DNA of 40,362 bases from Acidobacteriota bacterium (lineage in GTDB: Bacteria; Acidobacteriota; Terriglobia; Terriglobales; Acidobacteriaceae): positions 1-40,362 of the forward strand of contig JAJZCY010000006.1 in assembly GCA_021828835.1 (NCBI GenBank), in the 5' to 3' direction. The notes beneath the pieces were generated by a model. It worked only from the letters and a program-made list of their open reading frames with translations. It had not been told where the DNA came from and searched no databases. The position numbers were made by a program, and so were the translations under genes. Shown one piece after another: positions 23,558 to 31,058 of this stretch. Position 1 is the first letter of the stretch. Every line of letters starts with the position of its first letter.

Positions 23558-24777
23558 TGCGTCGAAGTCGCGCCAGCCTCGGAACTCGGCTGGGGTTTGG
23601 GTGGAATCTCGCCGGTTCGCCGCAGCAGCGGAGCCATGGTCAGCCCCTGAACAAAAATCGAGAACGCCACCACCGCGAAGCTTACCGTCACGATGGCATT
23701 GTGCATGGGAAACTGCGGCGGCAGCCCCAGGGCAAGCGCCAGCGCGACCGCGCCACGCAATCCGCCCCACACCAGGATGTGCTGCTGATGCGGCGCCACC
23801 CGCAGCGCCGTCCAGTGAAAGAAACCGCTGCACGTATACACCGCGAGAGCACGGGCAGCCAGCACCACGCCGATTGCAATCAGAATCGGAATCCAGAGCG
23901 AAGCGAAGTTCTGGCTCCGCTGCTGCGTGCCGATCAGCAGAAAGATCATGGAATTGGCGATGAAGGCGGCATACTGCCAGAAATTCGTGACAGCCTCCTT
24001 GCCGCGCCGCGAGATGCCGTTCAGCCGCTCGAAGTTACGCATCACCAAGCCGGCAGTGATGGTGGCCAGCACGCCCGACATGCCATAGGCATCGGCAAGC
24101 AGAAAGGCTCCATAGGCTGCTACCGTGGTACAGGTCACTTCCACCAGGTGATCTTCGGTGCGGCCGGTCAGCAGGAGCGCGCCCGCGCCCACGGCGGCGC
24201 CGCAGGCGATTCCGCCGCCGATGCTCTTGAGCAGCATCAGCAGCACTCCGCCGGAGGAGAGCTGGTGGCCGAGCGCAAAGGCCGTCACCATCGCAAAAGC
24301 GACCGACGCCGTGCCGTCGTTGAGCAGGCTCTCAGCCTCGATCAGTAGCAGCAACCTTCCGTGCGCCTTGGCCTCGTGAAAGATGGCGATTACCGACACC
24401 GGATCGGTGGCGGCGATCAGTGCGCCGAACGTGAGCGCGGCGATCCACTGCCAGTGGGCCAGGAAGTGCATGCCGGCAGCGGTCGCAGCCCCGGAGAGCA
24501 TCACCCCGACAGTGACCAGAAGCCCCACCACCAGCGCGTTGCGGCGCAGCCGTTCCCAATGGATGTTGTAGGCCGCCTCGAAGAGCAGCGGAGGCAGCAG
24601 CCCGATATAGATCAGGCTCCTGGTCAGTGCCAGGTGCGGACCATAGGGGATTGCCGCCAGGGCTATTCCCGCGCTGACCAGGCCCACGCTGTAGGGCAGG
24701 TGCAGCCGCTTGGTGACCATGGCCACCACCACCGCGACCAGCAGCAACAAGACTCCGGCTTCAAATTCGAGTTGCAC
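23554..24777 (-). CDS. Na+/H+ (cation:proton) antiporter, CPA1/NhaP-like
   Basis: A 407-residue protein with about twelve hydrophobic segments. The ion-binding helix carries D125-P126 in GALIAATDPVSVIAI, with SLLNDGTASVAFA and WGGLRGAVALALALGLP also typical of CPA1 antiporters (NhaP/NHE branch). It should exchange Na+ or K+ for protons at the inner membrane. The C-terminus is short, without the long regulatory tail of many CPA1 proteins. It is transcribed divergently from an NhaD-type antiporter at 24885, leaving 107 bases for both promoters. Confidence 0.9.
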   Translation of the reverse strand: MQLEFEAGVLLLLVAVVVAMVTKRLHLPYSVGLVSAGIALAAIPYGPHLALTRSLIYIGLLPPLLFEAAYNIHWERLRRNALVVGLLVTVGVMLSGAATAAGMHFLAHWQWIAALTFGALIAATDPVSVIAIFHEAKAHGRLLLLIEAESLLNDGTASVAFAMVTAFALGHQLSSGGVLLMLLKSIGGGIACGAAVGAGALLLTGRTEDHLVEVTCTTVAAYGAFLLADAYGMSGVLATITAGLVMRNFERLNGISRRGKEAVTNFWQYAAFIANSMIFLLIGTQQRSQNFASLWIPILIAIGVVLAARALAVYTCSGFFHWTALRVAPHQQHILVWGGLRGAVALALALGLPPQFPMHNAIVTVSFAVVAFSIFVQGLTMAPLLRRTGEIPPKPQPSSEAGATSTH

Positions 24778-24884
24778 TCTTCCCTGCCTTCATGGAGATG
24801 CGGAATCGCAAGCGGACGTGCGGCTGCTCTGCTTTTCCCCGGAAAACAGAGGCATTGTACAAAGAAAAGTCTAAGATATGTCCA

Positions 24885-26234
24885 ATGTCCCTCGTCAGCT
24901 CTTTGACCGGCCCGGCCATTCTTGTGCTGCTCTGCCTGGCCTACGCGTTCGTCTTCGCAGAGGAGTATCTGCAGCTGCGCAAATCGAAACCTGTGGTGGT
25001 TGCCGCCGGGCTGATCTGGGTTTTGGTGGCGATCGATTTCCACCTGAGGGGCCAAGACGCGGATGTAGCCGTTCGCGTTCGTCACATCCTGGTTGAGTAT
25101 TCGGAACTATTTCTCTTTCTGCTTTCCGCCACCAGTTTCGTGAATGCCATGGTGGAGCGGAACGTCTTCGAAACTCTACGCGCGCGATTGACTTCCATGC
25201 GCCTGTCGAGTCGCGGCATCTTCTGGCTCACGGGAGCGCTGGCCTTCCTGCTGTCGCCCATTGCGGACAACCTGACCACCGCGCTGGTGATGGGCAGTGT
25301 CGCCATCGCAGCACTCGCGAATGACCGTAAAGCCAGAGTCGGAGCCCTGGTCAACATCGTGGTGGCCGCCAACGCCGGCGGCGCCTTCTCCCCTTTCGGG
25401 GACATCACCACACTAATGGTATGGGAAAAGGGGGTCGTTCAATTCACCCAGTTCTTTGTTCTCTTCTTTCCCGCCCTGGTGAGCTGGCTCATTCCCGCCG
25501 CCATCATCTCCTTCACCATCCCGCGCACCGGTCCGTCCTCCAAACAAAATGGTGTCCGCGTGCGCAAGGGCGGATACGTGGTGGCGATCATGTTTCTAAG
25601 CACCATCGCCGCCACCGTAATGCTCGATCACCTTCTGCATCTGCCGCCCTTTGTCGGCATGATGCTCGGACTCGGCGTGCTGAATGTCTACTCCTACTTT
25701 CTGCACCGCTATGAGGCGAAGGTCCTGGCGGAGAATCTGCCCGTATCGAGCGAAGATGACGCGCTGGCCAAACGGCTTGAACGCTGGGAGCCGTTCAGCA
25801 TCTTCAACATCCTGCGCATGGTCGAGTGGGATACCTTCCTGTTCTTTTACGGAATCCTGATGTGCATCGGGGGCCTGGCGGCTGTCGGATACCTCAATGG
25901 CCTGTCTGCCTTCCTCTATACCGGACTGGGAAGCACAACGGCCAATGTTCTGGTGGGGCTCTTCTCGGCGGTGATCGACAACATTCCCCTGACCTATGCG
26001 GTGCTGACGATGATGCCCCAGATGGCGCTCGGCCAATGGCTGCTGGTCACGCTCACCGCCGGAATTGGCGGCTCGCTCCTCTCCATCGGGTCGGCCGCAG
26101 GCGTGGCGCTGATGGGCGTGGACCGCACCAGCTACACCTTCCTATCCCACCTGAAATGGAGCTGGGCCATCCTGCTCGGCTACGCCGCCGGAATCGCAGC
26201 GCACATGTACCTCAATGCCGCAATGTTCCGATAG
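24885..26234 (+). CDS. nhaD: Na+/H+ antiporter, NhaD family
   Basis: A 449-residue polytopic protein with the NhaD pattern. SPIADNLTTALVMGSVAIA and VVAANAGGAFSPFGDITTLMVW are the conserved core; WDTFLFFYGILMC and AVIDNIPLTYAVLTMMP belong to the second half, with the acidic and Asn residues expected for cation binding. NhaD proteins exchange Na+ (sometimes Li+) for H+ at alkaline pH. The ATG at 24885 (MSLVSSLTGPA) is chosen; the longer frame has a non-protein-like Cys-rich lead. There is no strong Shine-Dalgarno sequence. The adjacent divergent gene is an antiporter of a different family. nhaD is used on motif grounds only. Confidence 0.88.
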   Translation: MSLVSSLTGPAILVLLCLAYAFVFAEEYLQLRKSKPVVVAAGLIWVLVAIDFHLRGQDADVAVRVRHILVEYSELFLFLLSATSFVNAMVERNVFETLRARLTSMRLSSRGIFWLTGALAFLLSPIADNLTTALVMGSVAIAALANDRKARVGALVNIVVAANAGGAFSPFGDITTLMVWEKGVVQFTQFFVLFFPALVSWLIPAAIISFTIPRTGPSSKQNGVRVRKGGYVVAIMFLSTIAATVMLDHLLHLPPFVGMMLGLGVLNVYSYFLHRYEAKVLAENLPVSSEDDALAKRLERWEPFSIFNILRMVEWDTFLFFYGILMCIGGLAAVGYLNGLSAFLYTGLGSTTANVLVGLFSAVIDNIPLTYAVLTMMPQMALGQWLLVTLTAGIGGSLLSIGSAAGVALMGVDRTSYTFLSHLKWSWAILLGYAAGIAAHMYLNAAMFR

Positions 26235-26269
26235 GAACAGCATCTGTCCATTGCAGCGCTGCGCCTGCC

Positions 26270-27400
26270 TCACTGCCCCGCCGGGTACACCCGATTCTTC
26301 CAGCCGCCGCCGCGTGCTGCGGCGTGCCGCGTCGCCGAAACCACAGTTGCGCCCAGGTAGAACAGCCCGATCAGCGGCAGCGCCCCGCCCCACAGCGGCG
26401 ACCTCCGGTAGCGCCGCAGCGTGGGCTGGTAGGCAAGCGCCATCAGCAGCCAGGCTGCCGCGCCCAGCATCTGCGGAAGGCCGCGCGCCATCAACGACAG
26501 CATCGGCGGGCAGCAGTAAAGCACGCTCATCCCCACCATGCAGCCGGCGAGCAGCAGCGGCGAATAGCCTAGCTGCGTATAGGCGGTGCGGGCGATCATC
26601 TCACCCACCTCGCGAACGCTGCCATAGATGCGGGTGGAGACCGCGGCTCGAGCATGCCCCAGCCAGATGCGCCCGCCGCTTCGCTTGATCTCTATGGCCA
26701 GCGCGCAGTCGTCGATGAGCTGCTGGCGGATGCGCTCGACGCCCTCAACGCGATCGAGGGCCGCGCGCGAAACCAGCATCGTCCCCCCCGCCGCGCCCGC
26801 CGTGCGCCTCTTCGGATTCGCCACCCACGCGAAGGGATAAAGCATCTGGAAGAAGAACACGAAGGCTGGAATCAGCGCCCGCTCGGCAAAGGTCGTGCAG
26901 TGCAGCCGCACCAACTCGGAGACTAGATCGAGGTCGTCCCGCTCGGCCTTCGCCACCAGCGCTGCGATGTGGCCCGGCGCATGCGCAATATCGGCGTCCG
27001 TCAGCAGCACGTAAGCGGCTGCGCGCGCGATCGGATGTGCCAGTCCCTGGTGCACCGCCCAGAGCTTGCCGCTCCATCCAGGCGGCAGCGGCTCGCCCCG
27101 GAGAATCGTCAGCCGTCCGCCGCCACCGAGCGCAGCCGCAATTTCGCCCGTACCGTCGCTGCTGTTGTCGTCCACCAGGATCACGGAGAGCTCACCGGCA
27201 TACTCCTGCGCCAGCAACGAACTGATGCTCGCGCGGATGCTCTCGGCCTCGTCGCGCGCTGGAACCACCACTGCGATCCTGGCCGGCCCGGAGGGAAGAT
27301 CGCCAGCATCCAGTTCCGGGCGCGAGCGCCAGAACTGCCCGTGCAGGCCGATCAGATAAACCCACGCGGCCAGTGACACGATGGCAATCGCAAGGATCAT
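26270..27400 (-). CDS. hpnB: Hopanoid-associated glycosyltransferase, HpnB-like (GT2)
   Basis: A 376-residue protein. An N-terminal membrane segment (ILAIAIVSLAAWVYLIGL) leads into a GT2 domain with VVVPARDEAESI near residue 44, ILVDDNSSDGT (DDNSSDGT 77-84) and LLTDADIAH (TDAD 134-137). QLIDDCALA near residue 229 supplies the later acidic motif. Three to four C-terminal membrane helices and the ending GWKNRVYPAG fit the HpnB group often found with hopanoid genes. No other hpn gene is in the window, so the link to hopanoids is by family only. It is divergent from the P-type ATPase, with 182 bases between. Confidence 0.85.
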   Translation of the reverse strand: MILAIAIVSLAAWVYLIGLHGQFWRSRPELDAGDLPSGPARIAVVVPARDEAESIRASISSLLAQEYAGELSVILVDDNSSDGTGEIAAALGGGGRLTILRGEPLPPGWSGKLWAVHQGLAHPIARAAAYVLLTDADIAHAPGHIAALVAKAERDDLDLVSELVRLHCTTFAERALIPAFVFFFQMLYPFAWVANPKRRTAGAAGGTMLVSRAALDRVEGVERIRQQLIDDCALAIEIKRSGGRIWLGHARAAVSTRIYGSVREVGEMIARTAYTQLGYSPLLLAGCMVGMSVLYCCPPMLSLMARGLPQMLGAAAWLLMALAYQPTLRRYRRSPLWGGALPLIGLFYLGATVVSATRHAAARGGGWKNRVYPAGQ

Positions 27401-27582
27401 CGGAGACGTTCGCCCACCTTTCCCTCGCCGTTTTCCCTCCGTTCCGTCATGCGCCGCGCTTCTCCCTACCCGATCCTACCAGCGTCCTTTTGAGGAGCGG
27501 TTTTTGCGCATCTTTTTGAAACACCACCGTCGGTGCGCCAACGCACATCCGCGCTGTACGCTCAGTGCTACGATCCCCGTCC

Positions 27583-30153
27583 ATGGCAACCTCCACGGCG
27601 CCCGAGGCGGTTTCGACCAACGGCTATCAGGGGCTTTCTGAAGCCGAGGCCGCCGCGCGGCTCAAGGCCGACGGCCCCAATGAGTTGCCCACCGCCCGGG
27701 CGCGCAGCCTGATTGCCACCGCGCTGGGCATCCTGGCCCAGCCCATGATCCTGTTGCTGTTGATCGCGGGCACCATCTACTTGTTCCTTGGCGACCTGCG
27801 CGATGCAATCGTACTCATCAGCTTCATCTTCGTCATCATCGGCATCGACCTGTACCAGGAGCGCAAGACCGAACACGCGCTGGAGGCTCTGCGCGATCTC
27901 TCCAGCCCCCGCGCGGTCGTGATCCGCGACGGCCGGCAGCGGCGCATCGCCGGCCGCGAGGTGGTACGCGGCGATGTCGTAATCGTCTCCGAAGGGGATC
28001 GCGTGCCTGCGGACGGCGTGCTGCTCGCCGCGATGAATCTCTCCGTCGATGAGTCGCTACTCACCGGCGAATCCGTCTCCGTGCGCAAGGCGGCCGCGGA
28101 AGGCGCGGTGGAAGCGGTGGGCCGGCCCGGCGGGGATGACCTCCCCTTCGTCTACTCGGGAACGATGGTGGTCCAGGGGCAGGGCTATGCCGAGATCCGC
28201 TCCACCGGCGCGGCCACCGAACTGGGCAAGATTGGCAAAGCGCTCCGCTCCATCGAGCCCGAGGCCACCAATCTGCAGCGCGAGGTCAATCGCCTCACAC
28301 GCTTCCTCGCCGTCGTAGGCCTTGCACTCTGCGCCATTATCGCTGTGGTCTACGCGCTCAGCCGCCACAACTGGATCGATGGGCTGCTCTCCGGAATCAC
28401 CACCGCCATGGCCCTGCTCCCCGAAGAGTTCCCGGTAGTGCTCACGGTCTTTCTTGCGTTGGGGGCATGGCGCATCTCGCAGAAAAGGGTGCTTACCCGT
28501 CACGGTAGCGCGATCGAAACCCTCGGCGCGGCTACCGTGTTGTGCGTCGACAAGACCGGCACCCTGACCCAGAACCGCATGCAGGTGCAAAAGCTCTTCT
28601 GCGGCGGCCGCACTCTCGACATCTCGGAGCAAACAGATGCGCTTCCCGAGGAGTTTCACGAGTTGCTGGAGTACAGCATCCTGGCCAGCAAGCGCAATCC
28701 CCTCGACCCCATGGAGATTGCCTTTCAGCAGTTTGGCGCGCGCAGCCTGGCGCAAACGGAGCATCTGCATCACGCCTGGGAGCTGGTGCGGGAATATCCG
28801 CTCTCGCCACGGCTGCTGGCGATGACGCGCGCCTGGAAGCCGGCGCCCGATGCCGACTTCGTGCTTGCGGCCAAAGGAGCTCCCGAGGCCATTGCCGGTC
28901 TGTGCAACCTCTCCGCCGCAGATGCCGCGGCCCTGGCGGCCACGGCGGCTCAAATGGCATCCGCAGGCCTGCGCATCCTGGGAGTTGCTGAATGCCGCTG
29001 GAGCGCGCCGGAATTGCCCGCGCGCCAGCAGGACCTCCCCTTTCGCTTCGTTGGCTTAGTCGGGCTTGCAGACCCTATCCGTCCGGAGGTTCCCGCGGCG
29101 GTCGAGGAGTGCTACCAGGCCGGCATACGCGTGGTGATGATTACCGGCGACTACGCCGGTACTGCCCAGAGCATTGCCCGCCAGATCGGCATCCACGAGT
29201 CCGGCAACGTCCTCACCGGCGTGGAACTGGACGCCATGAGTGACGAGGAACTTCGCGGCCGCATCGGCGTCACCAATCTGTTTGCCCGGGTGGTTCCGGA
29301 GCAGAAACTCCGGCTGGTGAACGCGTTCAAAGCCGATGGCGAGGTGGTGGCTATGACCGGCGACGGCGTGAACGATGCGCCGGCTCTGAAATCCGCGCAG
29401 ATCGGCATTGCGATGGGCGGCCGCGGCACCGACGTGGCCCGCGAGGCCGCCGATCTGGTGTTGCTCGAGGACTCCTTTACTTCGATTGTGGAAGCCATCC
29501 ACCAGGGCCGCCGCATCTTCGATAATCTGCGCAAGGCCATGTCCTTTGTCTTTGCCGTTCACGTGCCGATCGCGGGGCTGGCCCTCATTCCGGTTCTGGC
29601 GGGCTGGCCCCTGGTTCTCATGCCGGTTCACATTGTCTTTCTCGAACTCATCATCGACCCGGCCTGCTCGGTCGCCTTCGAAGCCGAGCCTGCGGAACCG
29701 GGGCTGATGCGCCGACCGCCCCGCCTTCCGCACGAACCGCTGCTCTCGCGCAGCCGTATAGTGCTGAGCTGCCTTCAGGGAGCCAGTGTGCTCGCGATCG
29801 TCATTCTGCTCTTTGCCATTGCGCTGCATCGCGGCGAAAGTTCTGTCGATGCCCGCACCCTGACCTTCGCGACCTTGGTCATCGGCGATCTCATGCTCAT
29901 TCTCAGCAACCGCTCCTGGTCGCGCACCATTCTCTCGACCCTCCGCGACCCGAATCCTTATCTCTGGTGGATTACCGGCGGGGCCTTTGCCGTCCTGGTC
30001 CTGGTGATCTTCGTGCCTTTCTTTCAGGCACTCTTCCGCTTCGGTCCCCTGCATCAGTTCGATCTATTGATCTGCCTGGCCAGCGGCATCATCAGCCTGA
30101 TCTGGTTCGAGGCCTGGAAGCTGCTGCGCAACCGCGTCGGCAGAGCACGGTAA
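27583..30153 (+). CDS. P-type cation-transporting ATPase (P2-like, PEEFP subtype)
   Basis: An 856-residue membrane ATPase. An N-terminal cation-ATPase domain (LSEAEAAARLKADGPNEL) precedes two helices; the A domain holds TGES (161-164). The fourth helix carries PEEFP at residues 280-284, where calcium pumps usually have PEGLP. The phosphorylated D323 is in CVDKTGTLTQNRM, and D594 is in TGDGVNDAP. Six helices end the protein. The cation is not certain: Ca2+, Mn2+ or another divalent ion are options. The ATG at 27583 is taken over the in-frame start six codons earlier. It has no visible operon partner. The gene is complete and of usual family length. Confidence 0.9.
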   Translation: MATSTAPEAVSTNGYQGLSEAEAAARLKADGPNELPTARARSLIATALGILAQPMILLLLIAGTIYLFLGDLRDAIVLISFIFVIIGIDLYQERKTEHALEALRDLSSPRAVVIRDGRQRRIAGREVVRGDVVIVSEGDRVPADGVLLAAMNLSVDESLLTGESVSVRKAAAEGAVEAVGRPGGDDLPFVYSGTMVVQGQGYAEIRSTGAATELGKIGKALRSIEPEATNLQREVNRLTRFLAVVGLALCAIIAVVYALSRHNWIDGLLSGITTAMALLPEEFPVVLTVFLALGAWRISQKRVLTRHGSAIETLGAATVLCVDKTGTLTQNRMQVQKLFCGGRTLDISEQTDALPEEFHELLEYSILASKRNPLDPMEIAFQQFGARSLAQTEHLHHAWELVREYPLSPRLLAMTRAWKPAPDADFVLAAKGAPEAIAGLCNLSAADAAALAATAAQMASAGLRILGVAECRWSAPELPARQQDLPFRFVGLVGLADPIRPEVPAAVEECYQAGIRVVMITGDYAGTAQSIARQIGIHESGNVLTGVELDAMSDEELRGRIGVTNLFARVVPEQKLRLVNAFKADGEVVAMTGDGVNDAPALKSAQIGIAMGGRGTDVAREAADLVLLEDSFTSIVEAIHQGRRIFDNLRKAMSFVFAVHVPIAGLALIPVLAGWPLVLMPVHIVFLELIIDPACSVAFEAEPAEPGLMRRPPRLPHEPLLSRSRIVLSCLQGASVLAIVILLFAIALHRGESSVDARTLTFATLVIGDLMLILSNRSWSRTILSTLRDPNPYLWWITGGAFAVLVLVIFVPFFQALFRFGPLHQFDLLICLASGIISLIWFEAWKLLRNRVGRAR

Positions 30154-30184
30154 AAACCCACAGTCTGACCGTCTGTCACTGCGC

Positions 30185-30198
30185 GTGAGCTACATCAC
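30185..30198. promoter_or_regulatory. GTGAGCTACATCAC site before the response regulator gene
   Basis: The same GTGA-N6-TCAC word as at 7378-7391 (13 of 14 bases identical, both followed by TG), 24 bases before the response-regulator ATG at 30223. It is very close to the start, which would suit repression, or the true start may be the later ATG at 30256. Confidence 0.45.
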
Positions 30199-30222
30199 TG
30201 CCGCTGGTGGGGCGCGCTATCC

Positions 30223-31002
30223 ATGATTGAACGGGAATTTGTCCTCGCCCGCGCCATGAACGAGCCACTTCAGAACACGCGCGTCCTGCTGGTCGACGAT
30301 GATCCCAAGCTCTGCCGGCTGATCGCAAGCTATCTGCAACCACTTGGCTATTCCGTGGATGCGGAGCACACCGGGCCCGCCGGCTTGAGCCGCGCACTCA
30401 CGGGCGCCTTCGATGTGGTGCTGCTCGACGTGATGCTGCCCGGCCTCAGCGGATTCGACGTGCTCCGCGAGCTGCGCAAGTCGTCCCAAATTCCGGTGCT
30501 GATGCTCACCGCCCTGGGGGAGGAGGCCGATCGCATCGTGGGGCTGGAGATGGGGGCCGACGATTATCTGCCGAAAACCTTCTCCACACGCGAACTGCTT
30601 GCCCGGCTGCGTGCCGTGCTGCGCCGTTCCGCGCTGACCGCGCGCTCGCAGGAACCTTCACAGGCCGCCCCGATCGTGCTTGGCGAGCTCATGATCGACA
30701 CCGAAACTCATACCGTGCTGCTCGAGGGCGCGCCTCTTACGCTGACGCCGGTCGAATACGGGTTGCTGCTCACCCTGGCCCGCGCCGCAGGCCGCGTGCG
30801 CACCCGCGAGCAACTCCTGCTCGAAGCCGCTGACCGTGAGTTCGAAGCCTTCGACCGCGCTATCGATGTCCACATCTCGTCGCTGCGCCGCAAGCTGGGC
30901 GATGATCCACGGAGTCCTCGCTTCATCGAAACCGTGCGCGGAACGGGCTACCGGTTTCTGAAGCCTGCGGCCACCCTGACCGCGGACGCCGGCATCGGGT
31001 AA
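30223..31002 (+). CDS. OmpR/CpxR-like response regulator
   Basis: A 259-residue DNA-binding response regulator. The receiver domain has the acidic pair in VLLVDDDPKL, the phospho-acceptor D69 in VVLLDVMLPG (D58 if translation begins at the ATG at 30256), the Thr in MLTALGEE and the Lys in DDYLPKTF. In most relatives that last motif is KPF; here it is KTF. The C-terminal winged helix ends in SPRFIETVRGTGYRF. No kinase is adjacent on the same strand, but a CpxA-like kinase lies past the divergent receptor gene at 34127, and the two probably work together. The start could be 30256. Confidence 0.92.
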   Translation: MIEREFVLARAMNEPLQNTRVLLVDDDPKLCRLIASYLQPLGYSVDAEHTGPAGLSRALTGAFDVVLLDVMLPGLSGFDVLRELRKSSQIPVLMLTALGEEADRIVGLEMGADDYLPKTFSTRELLARLRAVLRRSALTARSQEPSQAAPIVLGELMIDTETHTVLLEGAPLTLTPVEYGLLLTLARAAGRVRTREQLLLEAADREFEAFDRAIDVHISSLRRKLGDDPRSPRFIETVRGTGYRFLKPAATLTADAGIG

Positions 31003-31058
31003 AAGAAGAAGTGAACCGCCGTAGATTGCGATCCCCCTCTTCCACTCTCGCGAATCTG

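Noticed and set aside
21779-24348. Very long frames (684 codons minus, 805 codons plus) across the glycosyltransferase and antiporter genes
   Set aside because: They overlap well-supported genes (GT39-like and NhaP-like) and have His/Gln/Arg-rich, motif-free sequence.
28057-30054. Long minus-strand frames opposite the P-type ATPase
   Set aside because: The ATPase has all its motifs in the plus frame; the antisense frames are low-information.
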